A stretch of 64,000 nucleotides of DNA, taken from NCBI GenBank assembly GCA_024742665.1, contig JANSYA010000002.1:723112-787111 (forward strand), given 5' to 3'. The stretch is from a bacterium (GTDB taxonomy: Bacteria > Spirochaetota > Leptospiria > Leptospirales > Leptonemataceae). The notes under the pieces are model-generated. The model did no database searches and was not told the DNA's origin. It worked only from the letters and a program-made list of their open reading frames with translations. Of the stretch, positions 53,101-62,350 are shown one piece after another. Both the position numbers and the translations under genes were made by a program. Numbering within the stretch: the first letter of the stretch is position 1; each line of letters begins with the position of its first letter.

Positions 53101-54621
53101 ATGCTTCCCACGCACGCCGAAAGAGACCGCCTTGTTTTGATCGCCCGCCTGGCGCCGTTTTTGTTTTCGTTTTTATTTTTTTCGTCGCTTACGCATTCCG
53201 CTGCTCGCGCGGATTCAAATCCAGACCCCGCCTCGAAAACAAACCGATTTCTTTTCGAGACGATTCAGGACAAATGCGTGCCGTGCGTCCGGCATGCTCT
53301 GGCGGCCGGAGCGAATCCGAACGCCCGGAATCGCAACGGGCTCACGCCGCTGATGGTTCATCTGGAAACAGATCCACGCCTTCGCAATTATGGCTCACTG
53401 GAGCAGAATCTGGAGATGGACCGGCGCGCCTTGCGAATCGCCGTGGTGCTGATCCAGGAGGGCGCGGATCCGAATCTGAAAAACTCTTCCGGCTCGACGG
53501 CCTTGATTTACGCGATCAGCAATCAATACGAACCGGTCGCGCGTTATTTGCTTCAGTCGGGAGCGAATCCGAATCATCCGGGAGCCGGCAATCGAAAGCC
53601 TCTTCAAGTCTTTATCGAAGCGTACTCGGAATCCTTTGAACGCATTCGAACGCCGCCGCCTGTGGAACAGGAATTCTATGAATCCTTTGTCGCGAAAGCG
53701 CTATCGGACGTAAGCGATCCGCGGGAACGACGCATATACCTGAAACGTCTCATGCAAGGAGCTCTGAATTCTCAACACTTCGAGGCGATCCCTTTTCTAT
53801 TACAATTGGGCGCCCGGGCGGATGGACTCTATTCGGGATCGGAGGCTCTATCATATACCGTATATTCTGATGGAGTGGCGGCCCTCGGCGCGACCCACGC
53901 CCTCCTGATGCACGGCGCGCAATCTACCGGAGCACCGAACAGCATGCCCGCATATCACAGAGCGGCGGCGGCCGGCAGTACGAAGGCGCTCAGGTTAATG
54001 CACGCGGCGGGGATAGCGGTGGATCATCCGGGGGAACGCGACGAAACCGCCCTGATGCGAGCCGCCGAAGCCAGACAGTCCGAGGCGGTCGCGTTCCTGA
54101 TTCAAGCAGGCGCGCAAGTGAACGCGAAAGACAAAACAGGCAAGAGCGCATTGATGTATGCCGCCCTCCCCGGCAACCTGGCCGTGCTCCAGACATTGCT
54201 GAAGCACGGAAGCGATCCAAACGCCCGGGATAAGGCGGGGGCGACTCCGCTAATGTATGCGGCGAAAGCCATCGGATCGCAGCCTCGACCGCCGGATATT
54301 CCGCAAACACGCTCCCCGAATCTTTTTGATTTTGGGCGCGCCTGGCAGGTCCAGGAATCGCGCGTCGGCTCAAAAGACATTCCCCCCGCGGCGATCGTCG
54401 AAGAGCTGCAGAAAAAGGTGCTCAGAGAAGAACACTTAACAAAGGAAACCGAAGAGATTTCCAGGCAAACAGACGGAAAAATTCCGATCTACACCGATTC
54501 CCTTCAGTTCCTTCTGCGGAACGGAGCCAGGCCCGAAATGAAAGACAATCAAGGCCGGGGCTTGCTGCAGTACGCGCCGGAAGGCGGGCGCGAAGCTCTG
54601 GCTGAAGAAATGCGCAATTGA
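53101..54621 (+). CDS. Exported ankyrin-repeat protein
   Basis: 506 residues. Signal peptide near 14-38 (LAPFLFSFLFFSSLTHSAARA). Ankyrin units occupy two blocks, about 50-165 and 265-390. Typical pieces are LAAGANPNARNRNGLTPLM, LLQSGANPNHPG, LIQAGAQVNAKDKTGKSALMYAA and LLKHGSDPNARDKAGATPLMYAA. A charged stretch near 405-460 is followed by one last repeat. Exported ankyrin proteins are usually periplasmic binding or inhibitor proteins. It begins 34 bases after the membrane-protein gene. Confidence 0.86.
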   Translation: MLPTHAERDRLVLIARLAPFLFSFLFFSSLTHSAARADSNPDPASKTNRFLFETIQDKCVPCVRHALAAGANPNARNRNGLTPLMVHLETDPRLRNYGSLEQNLEMDRRALRIAVVLIQEGADPNLKNSSGSTALIYAISNQYEPVARYLLQSGANPNHPGAGNRKPLQVFIEAYSESFERIRTPPPVEQEFYESFVAKALSDVSDPRERRIYLKRLMQGALNSQHFEAIPFLLQLGARADGLYSGSEALSYTVYSDGVAALGATHALLMHGAQSTGAPNSMPAYHRAAAAGSTKALRLMHAAGIAVDHPGERDETALMRAAEARQSEAVAFLIQAGAQVNAKDKTGKSALMYAALPGNLAVLQTLLKHGSDPNARDKAGATPLMYAAKAIGSQPRPPDIPQTRSPNLFDFGRAWQVQESRVGSKDIPPAAIVEELQKKVLREEHLTKETEEISRQTDGKIPIYTDSLQFLLRNGARPEMKDNQGRGLLQYAPEGGREALAEEMRN

Positions 54622-54687
54622 TCTACAGGATCCGCCGGACGGCCGGAGTCGATCAGCATGATCCGCGATGCGTCACATCGCACGATC

Positions 54688-54996
54688 TTATTTGAACTTC
54701 CGGGCCTTCCCGTGCTTTCGTAAAGTATGCACGATGTCGATGCACGCCGCCGCGGCTTTGACCTGTCCGAGTTCTCGTTTGAGGCCGCGATAGAGTCCGG
54801 TGATCTGCCGTAGATCGCGGTGCAAGAATCCCAGCGTTCGCACGAGGACCGGAGGGAGCGCGTCGCTGGACGCACGGCGCGGCGGCCGGACCAATCCCCA
54901 CCAGATCATAAAAAGATAAGAGCTGTTTCCGCGATGACGCTTCAGCGCTCGCGCGATTAAAACATAGGATGGAATGAGAGATCGCTGTCTGGCCAT
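54688..54996 (-). CDS. Small basic protein of unknown function
   Basis: 102 residues from ATG 54996, strongly basic (many Arg/Lys), with a hydrophobic patch (SYLFMIWWGLV) and a helix-rich C-terminus (FLHRDLRQITGLYRGLKREL). Two other frames of similar length lie on the same strand, so the choice is not certain. No family recognised. The gap 54997-55181 shows no gene. Confidence 0.45.
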   Translation of the reverse strand: MARQRSLIPSYVLIARALKRHRGNSSYLFMIWWGLVRPPRRASSDALPPVLVRTLGFLHRDLRQITGLYRGLKRELGQVKAAAACIDIVHTLRKHGKARKFK

Positions 54997-55181
54997 TTGC
55001 GAATTACCTGACGTTCCTGAAATGCGAATCGATCGCCAGTCCCCGACCGGAGCCGCAGACTAACAGAGTCTTCTGTTTTCGGCGACAGTCGTCAAGCGAG
55101 AAGGCGATCGTTTTGCAATCAAGACCTGATCCACGTTTGACGCAGCGCATCGCGTGAGAAGACCTTTACGCCCGCGGATAA

Positions 55182-55526
55182 TCATCGCGATTCTTCCAGG
55201 GCGCGCTGCAATATCTGAATGAGCTTTTGCACTTCGCCTTTTTCCAGGGTCAGCGGATGCATCTGCCAGCTTCCAAACGTCTTCGAAGTAATGTCTATAC
55301 CGATATCTTTCGATTGCAGAATGTGTACGCTCATCTTCGACGAAGCCCACCGGGACGCTTTGCCATCGACCTGCCCTACGGTTTTGTCCACGACCGAGCC
55401 GAGGATCGAACCACGCACCCCGCCGTACTTCACCAATCGATAGACAATATAGGTCACTACACTGAAAAAGAATGCGGGCAACAGGAGCGTCATCAGTACG
55501 GGAATGATCTCTTCGAAATTCGACAT
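55182..55526 (-). CDS. Small single-helix membrane protein
   Basis: 114 residues. One N-terminal membrane helix (about 8-30, PVLMTLLLPAFFFSVVTYIVY), then a soluble part of about 80 residues with GSVVDKTVGQVDG and a helical end. AGGAG is present upstream of the ATG at 55526. No known motif. Confidence 0.65.
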   Translation of the reverse strand: MSNFEEIIPVLMTLLLPAFFFSVVTYIVYRLVKYGGVRGSILGSVVDKTVGQVDGKASRWASSKMSVHILQSKDIGIDITSKTFGSWQMHPLTLEKGEVQKLIQILQRALEESR

Positions 55527-55705
55527 GCGGGTCTCCTCGGTTCCAGAATGTAGCGCGCGCGAATGTCTGTCTGCAAAAAATCAGGCGGGGCTTTCACCGA
55601 GGCGCATTTCAGCATGCCTCGCCGGCGGAGCGCTGCTCGCTTATACTGGCCGCGCTTTCATTGCGCAAATAAAGCACGCCCGGGAAAATGAGCGCCGGAA
55701 GTACA

Positions 55706-56170
55706 ATGAATCAATTTATCGAAAAATTTGAGGCACTGAAAACCGAACTCATTGCCGGCCATATAGCTCGAGAAGACAATATCGAGGGTATGCCGGAGGA
55801 GGAGATCATAGCTCACGAGAATAGAATCGGCTATACACTCCCGAAGGCCTACAGAGCATTCTTGTCGACCATGGGCAAGTCTGCCGGAACATTCATGTTC
55901 GATATGGTCGTATTTTGCAAAGATCTCGAATGTCTATTCGAAGATGCTCAAGAAATCATAAACGAATTCGAAACACCCTTCGCTCTCGCCAGTCACGATT
56001 ACCCTTTTGCAAATTACGGCGGGTACCATTTCTTGTATTTTGACGCCAGCGAAGGTGACGACCCACCTGTTTATAATTTCGAGCAGGGCCAGGCTGATTC
56101 AAAAAAAGTCAGCGATTCCTTTTCGGCGCTTATGAACTCAATCGCGAATCAATACAAGCACAGCCCGTAG
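55706..56170 (+). CDS. SMI1/KNR4 (SUKH) family protein, possible orphan immunity protein
   Basis: 154 residues from ATG 55706 (GGA at a suitable distance); ATG 55688 is an alternative. The SUKH signature is present: a segment beginning EEEIIAHENRIGYTLPKAY and YRAFLSTMGKSAG near 50-62, then a beta-rich core. SUKH proteins commonly neutralise polymorphic toxins. No toxin gene is next to it, so it may be an orphan antidote. The coding sequence looks more A+T rich than the surroundings. Confidence 0.83.
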   Translation: MNQFIEKFEALKTELIAGHIAREDNIEGMPEEEIIAHENRIGYTLPKAYRAFLSTMGKSAGTFMFDMVVFCKDLECLFEDAQEIINEFETPFALASHDYPFANYGGYHFLYFDASEGDDPPVYNFEQGQADSKKVSDSFSALMNSIANQYKHSP

Positions 56171-56287
56171 ACGATCTGCAGGCCGTGTTCGCCCGACATA
56201 GCACACTGCCGGGCGGCACAATGATTCGACGAAAACCCAATACAAAAACAGATTGAAAAATTATAGTAAACTGCCCTTTGTGCGTCA

Positions 56288-56956
56288 ATGCGCTCAATGC
56301 TCTATTCATCCTCAGGATTCGGTCTGCTGCTTACGGCCTCTTGCTCGTCAATAGTCTATACAGGCAATCTGGCAAAAAACACCGCGCAATTATCCGGCTG
56401 GGATATTATTGTACACGGCCTCGCTGATGCTGGACGCGTCGACGGAAGCTACTATGGAGACCAATATTATAATCTTCACATCGAGGCCAGGAATACAGGT
56501 TCTCTTGTTAGTATGTTCTTCTTCGGCGGAAAAGACCTCGAAGAAAAAAACTTCTCCTTTCGTCTGCACAACAATCGTAAGGTGCTCCAAGCTTACAGAG
56601 CCAGCCCGGAATCATTTGACAAAGAGGAGTACCTGCGTAAATCCCCGACGGTCTTTGTCAAGCTGCGTGCAGTGGACCCCCTTCTGCGTGTTCAAGAGAA
56701 GTTCATTAAATACCGGAGCTACGCGGAGGAAACGCTAAATTATAGAGCGCGCCCCAATGAGCTATTCGCTGTCGGAATGATTCGCCAAAAACTTTTCTTT
56801 GGCTGTAACAATGGCAACAATACAGGCTGGCTGCGACCAGGCCAAAGCGAAATGTGCAAGCAACAGTTTTCGGCACCCGATGGCACCATTCCGGTTAGCG
56901 TAATGTATCGCGATGATAAATTCGGCGCTTTCGAGCTGCTGCTGGAGCCACGATAA
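56288..56956 (+). CDS. Lipoprotein, unknown function
   Basis: 222 residues. Short signal MRSMLYSSSGFGLLLTASC with C19 as lipidated residue. The mature part is beta-rich, with a Cys pair (FFGCNN...SEMCKQQF). No family match. Preceded by the A+T rich TTGAAAAATTATAGTAAAC, which may act as promoter. Composition is more A+T rich than the neighbours, as in the SUKH gene just before it. Confidence 0.72.
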   Translation: MRSMLYSSSGFGLLLTASCSSIVYTGNLAKNTAQLSGWDIIVHGLADAGRVDGSYYGDQYYNLHIEARNTGSLVSMFFFGGKDLEEKNFSFRLHNNRKVLQAYRASPESFDKEEYLRKSPTVFVKLRAVDPLLRVQEKFIKYRSYAEETLNYRARPNELFAVGMIRQKLFFGCNNGNNTGWLRPGQSEMCKQQFSAPDGTIPVSVMYRDDKFGAFELLLEPR

Positions 56957-57267
56957 ACGACGAATTCCGCCGAACAGCCTGGCATTCTCTGCACGGTGAG
57001 TAGCGCCAGGGCCTCACCGGCAATCGTTACGAGCCAGTGCCTGTTATAATTTCCACAAGCATCCATTATTTTCACGTGAATTTTTTCCAGTTTTTCGAGG
57101 ATCACTTCTCATTTTGGAGATTTCGGTGAAATAGTCGTCATATATATTTTCAATTCGATTTGAAAACGCGGGTACAACGGCGTATTCCTTCTGAGCGGGG
57201 CCATAGGTCAGCTTCCATGCGAATATTTTCGCTTGTGAAACTTCGGCCTTTCATAGAAACTCCGCTT
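56957..57267. other. Gene-free spacer of about 310 bases
   Basis: A+T rich spacer after the lipoprotein gene. I find no RNA gene or convincing terminator. A reverse-strand frame (57105-56740) begins inside it but runs antisense through the lipoprotein gene, so I do not call it. TATATATTTTCAATTCGATTTGAAAAC near 57140 may be part of the promoter of the next gene. Confidence 0.4.
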
Positions 57268-58287
57268 ATGCAACGTTTCTATTCTTTGTTATTGATCGCC
57301 GCTTTCACGCCGCTGCTCGGACAGACCGGCTGGCCCGACCAGGTGCAATTCGTAGACGTCGCTCCGAACACAACGGCGGAAGTTTCGGGCGATCTGAGCC
57401 AGGGCAGCGCGATCGAAAATTTGCGCTGGGCCTCCCGGAGCAGCGTCGCCTGTTTTCCGGCTACGAAAAACAAGAGCTTCCGCGGATCGCACGTGCTGTA
57501 CGCCATGCGACTGCCGGCCTATTCCGTTTTGAAAATCACCGCGACGCCCGCGCCCGGAGTCGACGTAAATCTCTACGCCTATTCGAAAGGCACGAGCAGT
57601 CATAAGATCCCGCCGGGAATCAGCCGCGTCGTCAGCTGCGAAGCCAGCTATAATTTCGGCCGGCCCAATCCCGGCGAAGCGCAGGCCGTACAAATGAACG
57701 CGATTCGCAATCCTTACAACGTCGTTGTCGGCGTCGCGGGCCCGGCGGGAGCGCAGGCCGGCGGCTTTCGCCTGAAATTCGAACTGAAGACCCGCGAAGC
57801 CGAGCCGACCGTCAGCGGTACGGTCCAGGTCACCGACGTGGCCAGCAAAGCCGGCCAGACCGTCGAGGTGACGGGAAATCTGGCAAGCGGTCAGGCTCTG
57901 CCCCTGCGCGGCTGGGCCGATAGCAGTCAGGTCGCGTGTTTTCCAACGACGCAGTTCGAGAAATTTCGCGGACACCACGTAATGTATCGCACGCAATTGC
58001 CGCCGAATAGTACGATCGAAATCACCGCGGTACCGAAGGACCCGTCTCTGGATCTCTCGTTGTACGCGGTCCGCTTGAGCAGCCGCGATAGGACTTCGGT
58101 TCCGCCGAAGATTTCTCGCGGAGTTTGCGAAGCGAGCCTGGATTATCGGGATCCGCAGCCCGGCAAATCCGAGTCCGTGCGATTCATGGCCATTCGAAAC
58201 GGATACAATATTTTAATCGGCGTCGCCGCTCCGAAGGGAGTCACCTCCGGGGCTTTCACTTTGCAGATTAAGGTCACCTCGCGATGA
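57268..58287 (+). CDS. Exported protein with two tandem PPC-like domains
   Basis: 339 residues from ATG 57268, which opens the signal peptide (MQRFYSLLLIAAFTPLLGQ); ATG 57217 would add a less typical start. Two homologous beta domains of about 150 residues follow. The first has SSVACFPATKNKSFRGSHVLYAM, VNLYAYSKG and MNAIRNPYNVVVGVAGP. The second has SQVACFPTTQFEKFRGHHVMYR, LSLYAVRLS and MAIRNGYNILIGVAAP. Each carries two conserved cysteines that could be paired. The fold resembles pre-peptidase C-terminal domains of exported proteins. Function unknown. Confidence 0.78.
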   Translation: MQRFYSLLLIAAFTPLLGQTGWPDQVQFVDVAPNTTAEVSGDLSQGSAIENLRWASRSSVACFPATKNKSFRGSHVLYAMRLPAYSVLKITATPAPGVDVNLYAYSKGTSSHKIPPGISRVVSCEASYNFGRPNPGEAQAVQMNAIRNPYNVVVGVAGPAGAQAGGFRLKFELKTREAEPTVSGTVQVTDVASKAGQTVEVTGNLASGQALPLRGWADSSQVACFPTTQFEKFRGHHVMYRTQLPPNSTIEITAVPKDPSLDLSLYAVRLSSRDRTSVPPKISRGVCEASLDYRDPQPGKSESVRFMAIRNGYNILIGVAAPKGVTSGAFTLQIKVTSR

Positions 58288-58419
58288 GTTAGTGCTGCAG
58301 ATTCGATGCATTACGGCAGGGATTGTTAAAGTTCACGAACGCCTGATAGAGCCTGGCTGACTCCGGCGAATCGGAATAAGTGTGTTGATCTGCATGGTGA
58401 GGCGAATCTGGCCTGCGCT

Positions 58420-59280
58420 TCAGGCGATCTTCATTCGACCAACGACTCGGAACGATTCGCTTTCGTTCATAGAGAACGAGAGGCGCACTGTATAGGAACC
58501 GGAGGGGGGCTGCCTGCATCCGGATGTCTCAATGATTTCGGCAACGGAAAGTATAAACTCGGCGCCCTCCCCGGATGGAATCATTATCGTGTCCGCGATA
58601 TCGAGGAGCAGGGGTAGACGGAGAGTACGATCGGCATCTGGAGAGCCGGGACTGTCTCGCACCTCTTTCGGTAGCGTATAGAGCCTTACGGATTTATCAC
58701 GAACAAATGATGCAAAAAAAGGCCGCGTGGAGACTTTCACACGGTCCGGGCTCTCGTCTATTATTCGTATCGTTTGAGCGGGCACCGCGCCCTGCAAATC
58801 TGTAACCGTCCCCCTGATTGCACTCTGAGAACCCTCGCGCACAATCTCAAAGGGGCCGGAGACTCTTATTGGTTCCCGTTCGCCTTTGACTTCAAATGTG
58901 AGCCGGAGGATGTATTTCCCGATCGGAATTTTTCGATCTGGTTCGATCTCGATTACTTCTCGAACATTTAATTCGAAGGAATAAGTTGCGCCCGTCTCCA
59001 GTGTGATGAACTGAAGCCCCTGGATCTGATCTTGTTGATGAAAGGCAGGCTTCGAATGAAACCGCCCATCCTCGACTTCAACGAAAGGGTCGACAGGATT
59101 CAGGTTCAGGACATGTGGCGCTTTCGCCACAACCAGTGGTTCAGGGCCCGGGTTGTGCACGGTCACAACAACAGAATCCGCACCGAAGCCAGTCTGACGA
59201 ATCGCTGTTTTCTGCTGGTCTATACAGGCCATGAGTACGCCCAGACTAACGATCAGAGCTCTTCGCCAGATACGCTTCAT
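58420..59280 (-). CDS. Lipoprotein with beta-sandwich repeats
   Basis: 286 residues from ATG 59280; the frame continues to 59322. Signal sequence MKRIWRRALIVSLGVLMAC (C19 lipidated). The mature part starts with an Ig-like stretch (VTVHNPGPEPLVVAK...LNLNPVDPFVEV...GATYSFELNVREV...IPIGKYILRLTF). A second similar unit follows, ending GCRQPPSGSYTVRLSF. The lipoprotein at 59713-60270 has the same one-unit plan. Function unknown. Confidence 0.76.
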   Translation of the reverse strand: MKRIWRRALIVSLGVLMACIDQQKTAIRQTGFGADSVVVTVHNPGPEPLVVAKAPHVLNLNPVDPFVEVEDGRFHSKPAFHQQDQIQGLQFITLETGATYSFELNVREVIEIEPDRKIPIGKYILRLTFEVKGEREPIRVSGPFEIVREGSQSAIRGTVTDLQGAVPAQTIRIIDESPDRVKVSTRPFFASFVRDKSVRLYTLPKEVRDSPGSPDADRTLRLPLLLDIADTIMIPSGEGAEFILSVAEIIETSGCRQPPSGSYTVRLSFSMNESESFRVVGRMKIA

Positions 59281-59764
59281 ACACCCGATAGTAGAAGCTC
59301 CATTCAGCTTGTCGAGCAGCATCCTCAGAAGCAGTCAGGTTCGCGTGTTCAATCTGGAATCGCTCATGCCGGCCTCCTGCCTGCTGTCGAGCATCGTCTT
59401 TACTCGCTCCGCGTATCGCGGCGATATCTCGTTTGAAATCTGGCAAGAGTTCGTAATAGGCGGCCCGATACTCCTTGACATGTTGCTGCTCATGGGCGAT
59501 CACGCCGTCCCGGGTATTAAACCGGTCGCTGTATGGAGCTTTGCGATCGTAATACGGCTTGAACTCTGAAATGTGTTGGTAGAGAGTCTTTCTGTTCAGG
59601 AATACCTGGACCAGCATGTCAAATTTGTGGAGCTCGATTCGGTAGCGCTCATACGCGGCGGACGGAAAGTTTTTCGGAGTGTTACAGCTTCGGAGCAAGA
59701 AGTAGCCCCCATATGAATTCTTCGGGATTGAGAATTGTTCTCGTGCTGATTGTCTGTTTCGCAA
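59246..59764 (-). CDS. HExxH-motif protein, possibly N-terminally truncated
   Basis: Up to 172 residues. VIAHEQQHVKEYRAAY carries an HExxH zinc-peptidase-like motif near 88-96, followed by helices. The first 50 residues overlap the divergent lipoprotein gene at 59713, and the first later ATG (59617) is inside what reads as the domain. So either the start is unusual or the 5' end was lost. Its stop overlaps the start of the 58420-59280 lipoprotein gene, suggesting one transcript. Activity is not established. Confidence 0.5.
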   Translation of the reverse strand: MRNRQSAREQFSIPKNSYGGYFLLRSCNTPKNFPSAAYERYRIELHKFDMLVQVFLNRKTLYQHISEFKPYYDRKAPYSDRFNTRDGVIAHEQQHVKEYRAAYYELLPDFKRDIAAIRGASKDDARQQAGGRHERFQIEHANLTASEDAARQAEWSFYYRVYEAYLAKSSDR

Positions 59765-60270
59765 TCACTTGCGATCGATGGAAAAGCGAAGACATGAGAT
59801 CCGGCGAACCGCCTGGCTATCATGATATTTCAATCGACCCCGAAACCGGCGATCTGCTTCCGAAAGCCGAACCATCGACGATTGCCCGTATTCGACTGGC
59901 TCCAGTTCCTGAGTTTTCGAAAAAGCAAACAGTCATTGTGACGGTCGAGAATATTCAAGAGCAACCGATCTTTTTCAATCCGGTGCGGCTCGCCGGGCCT
60001 CAAATTGCCGCTGCCGATCTATCCGTTCAAGGTGGCTCGGTCTATTGCGCGCCGATTGTCGAAATGGGGGGGCCGAGCGAGGCAGTCGTTACTCTCAAGC
60101 CGGGAGAAACAACTGAATTTGAATTTGATTTTTCATTCTGGATTCGAAGTTGCCAGGAACAATCTGGATCCAGGTTTCGCACCGGGAAGTATGAGCTGTC
60201 TCTGAGCTACGCTATCGATTCAGAGCTTGTCGAAAGTGAGAAGCTGACAGTATCGCTTTCAGGAAACTAA
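59713..60270 (+). CDS. Lipoprotein, paralogous in plan to 58420-59280
   Basis: 185 residues. Signal MNSSGLRIVLVLIVCFAITC with C20 as lipid attachment. The mature part contains VIVTVENIQEQPIFFNPVRLAGP, VVTLKPGETTEFEFDFSF and FRTGKYELSLSYAID, matching the order VTVHNPGPEPLVV, ITLETGATYSFELNV and IPIGKYILRLTF in the neighbouring reverse-strand lipoprotein. Probably an Ig-like envelope protein. Confidence 0.76.
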   Translation: MNSSGLRIVLVLIVCFAITCDRWKSEDMRSGEPPGYHDISIDPETGDLLPKAEPSTIARIRLAPVPEFSKKQTVIVTVENIQEQPIFFNPVRLAGPQIAAADLSVQGGSVYCAPIVEMGGPSEAVVTLKPGETTEFEFDFSFWIRSCQEQSGSRFRTGKYELSLSYAIDSELVESEKLTVSLSGN

Positions 60271-60373
60271 GCTATAGTATGCCATGCACGATTCCGTTTT
60301 TGTGCGCCGACGATTACTAAATTACTCAAAACAATTACTTGCTTATATTATCCGGAGCATAACACTCGGGCCC

Positions 60374-61318
60374 ATGCCGTCGAGCGCGCATCCTCATTCC
60401 AACGACCGGTCTCTGGAGTCTGCTTTTCCCATCCGCGACTGGCCGCGCCTGCTGGCCGTCGTTCCCGCCATGCTCGGGCTGCTCTTTTTGCTCATCGGAA
60501 TCGTCTTCTTCTTCGCCTTCAACTGGGCTGCACTGGACCGCCTGAGCAAGCTGTCCCTGGCCGCGATCCCTCCGATTGTGCTGGCCGCCCTTGCTATCGC
60601 GTTTCGCGCAAGATCGTCCGGCCTTGAAGTTTCGCGCTGGCTCGCCCTGTTGACCGCCGCCGCTTTCGTCGTACCGCTTGCGCTTTTTGGGCAGGCGTAC
60701 CAGAGCACGGCGGACAGCTGGACGCTTTTCGCGCTATGGGCGGCCCTGGCCGTGCCCTTCGTTTTCGCGGATCGCTTCGCCGTCAGCTATGTGGCGCTGG
60801 GATTGCTGGCGACGCTTACTGTGTATCTCTATGTCCAGCAGGTTCTGGAGGCCAATCCGTGGAGCGACTCTCTGGCCTGGTCGGGAGTCGCCGTCGCCGC
60901 CACAGGGATTCATTTGATTTTTTTGATGCTCCAAAATCGTCTCGTTCTCGCGCAGCACGGTTGGCCCGCTCGAATTTTTGCGGGGCTCGCGATTCTGCCG
61001 GTATGGGGGGATGTTTTTCTACAGCTCCTGGATTCACACAGTGAACACGGCGCTTTAAGCGATCATATCGCAGCCGCGCTGTTCCCGCTGCTGTGCATCT
61101 TCTGGCTGGCGGTTTTTATTCGGCGGGCGAATTTCGATTTTTTTTACGTGGCGGTGCCGGTCTATCTGCTGGTGCTTTTGCCGTCGGCCTATCTGGTCCC
61201 TCCTCTGGGATGGGACATGCATCCGGGCAGTTTCGTATTCGCTTTTCTGGTATTCGCTGCGTTGAGTACCATAAGCACAATGCTCTTGTTGCGATTGCGC
61301 AAGCGGGGCGGTCTCTGA
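60374..61318 (+). CDS. DUF2157 membrane protein
   Basis: 314 residues from ATG 60374; the frame is open to 60284. About ten hydrophobic helices with the DUF2157 features: RLLAVVPAMLGLLFLLIGIVFFFAFNW near the start and LALFGQAYQSTADSWTLFALWA in the middle. First of three overlapping or abutting genes that occur together in many bacteria (DUF2157, DUF4401, GDYXXLXY). The function of this set is not known. Confidence 0.85.
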   Translation: MPSSAHPHSNDRSLESAFPIRDWPRLLAVVPAMLGLLFLLIGIVFFFAFNWAALDRLSKLSLAAIPPIVLAALAIAFRARSSGLEVSRWLALLTAAAFVVPLALFGQAYQSTADSWTLFALWAALAVPFVFADRFAVSYVALGLLATLTVYLYVQQVLEANPWSDSLAWSGVAVAATGIHLIFLMLQNRLVLAQHGWPARIFAGLAILPVWGDVFLQLLDSHSEHGALSDHIAAALFPLLCIFWLAVFIRRANFDFFYVAVPVYLLVLLPSAYLVPPLGWDMHPGSFVFAFLVFAALSTISTMLLLRLRKRGGL

Positions 61319-62350
61319 ATGGATCTACGATTTCTGTTTCAAGAATCGCATTCCGATCGCCGGAACCCGATGCCCTGGTATGTGCACGCCCTCGTGTTGC
61401 TGGGATCCTTCTTCGGAATGCTATTGTTGTTGGGAATCATTGTGCTGGGCAAAGTTTATAAATCGCCGTCCGCCCTCGCCGTTCTGGGTCTGAGCATGAT
61501 GGGCGCGGCCGTGTTTTTTAGAATCGGCGGGCATATAAAAGGCAGTCAGATATTTCAAGCAACCCTGCTGGTCGCCATTGGCGCGGGGCAATGCATATTC
61601 TATTATTATATGATAGAGGAACTGGATATAACGGAGGATTCGATGCTCTTCGTTTTCGTTTTGATTCAGATCGGTCTGTTTATTTTCTATCCCGATAGTC
61701 TGTATCGAATCCTGGCCATGCCGCTGGTTGTTTTCGGCCTGCATGGGTACGCGGAAGATCACTTCCCGGACCTGGCGCCGACCATGCTTACGACTCTATT
61801 TTTGTTTTGCTTTTGTCTCGTGTTTCTGGTGCGCTCCGAAAGGCTCCAGAAGTTCTGGCTCGCCCGGGCGGCGTACCAGGGCTTGTTGCCGACCCTGCTT
61901 GCAATTCTGGTCGACTACTCGGCAGAGGAGACAGGCCTATGGCAACTCTGGTTCGTCTATGTTTGCCTGATCGGCGCGGTAACGGCTTTGTATTTCACAT
62001 TTTTACGACACACAAAACTAAACGGAGTCGCGCTGGGAGTTACACTGCTGGGCTGGTTGCTGGCCGTCGGCCTCTCCTGGAGCACGCCCGCGACCACGAT
62101 CAGTCTGATCGTCGCGAGCGTCGCCTATCTCAGCGCCGAGCAACGATCGCCGCGGCTGAATCTGTTCACCATCATAGTCTGCGCCCTGGGATTTCTGGTC
62201 TATCTGTTCCAGTACTACTATCTACTCGATCTGAGCTTATTGGCGAAATCCCTGCGATTGATCCTCGCCGGCGTAGCGCTGCTCGCCTATGCGGGCCTGG
62301 CTTACGCGTTGCGCGACAATATGAGCGCCGGAGAAAGCGGCAATGCTTGA
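61319..62350 (+). CDS. DUF4401 membrane protein
   Basis: 343 residues with about ten hydrophobic helices, beginning PMPWYVHALVLLGSFFGMLLLLGIIVLG, a DUF4401 trait. Start ATG follows the preceding stop without a gap, and its own stop overlaps the next start by eight bases. Functionally tied to its neighbours by gene order. Confidence 0.85.
   Translation: MDLRFLFQESHSDRRNPMPWYVHALVLLGSFFGMLLLLGIIVLGKVYKSPSALAVLGLSMMGAAVFFRIGGHIKGSQIFQATLLVAIGAGQCIFYYYMIEELDITEDSMLFVFVLIQIGLFIFYPDSLYRILAMPLVVFGLHGYAEDHFPDLAPTMLTTLFLFCFCLVFLVRSERLQKFWLARAAYQGLLPTLLAILVDYSAEETGLWQLWFVYVCLIGAVTALYFTFLRHTKLNGVALGVTLLGWLLAVGLSWSTPATTISLIVASVAYLSAEQRSPRLNLFTIIVCALGFLVYLFQYYYLLDLSLLAKSLRLILAGVALLAYAGLAYALRDNMSAGESGNA

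Noticed and set aside
55061..55079. AACAGA/TCTGTT hairpin followed by TTTC
   Set aside because: Short A+T rich stem with an interrupted T-run; may be chance.
56740..57105. 121-codon reverse frame starting in the 56957-57267 spacer
   Set aside because: Its start looks fair, but two thirds run antisense through a lipoprotein gene and no family is recognised.
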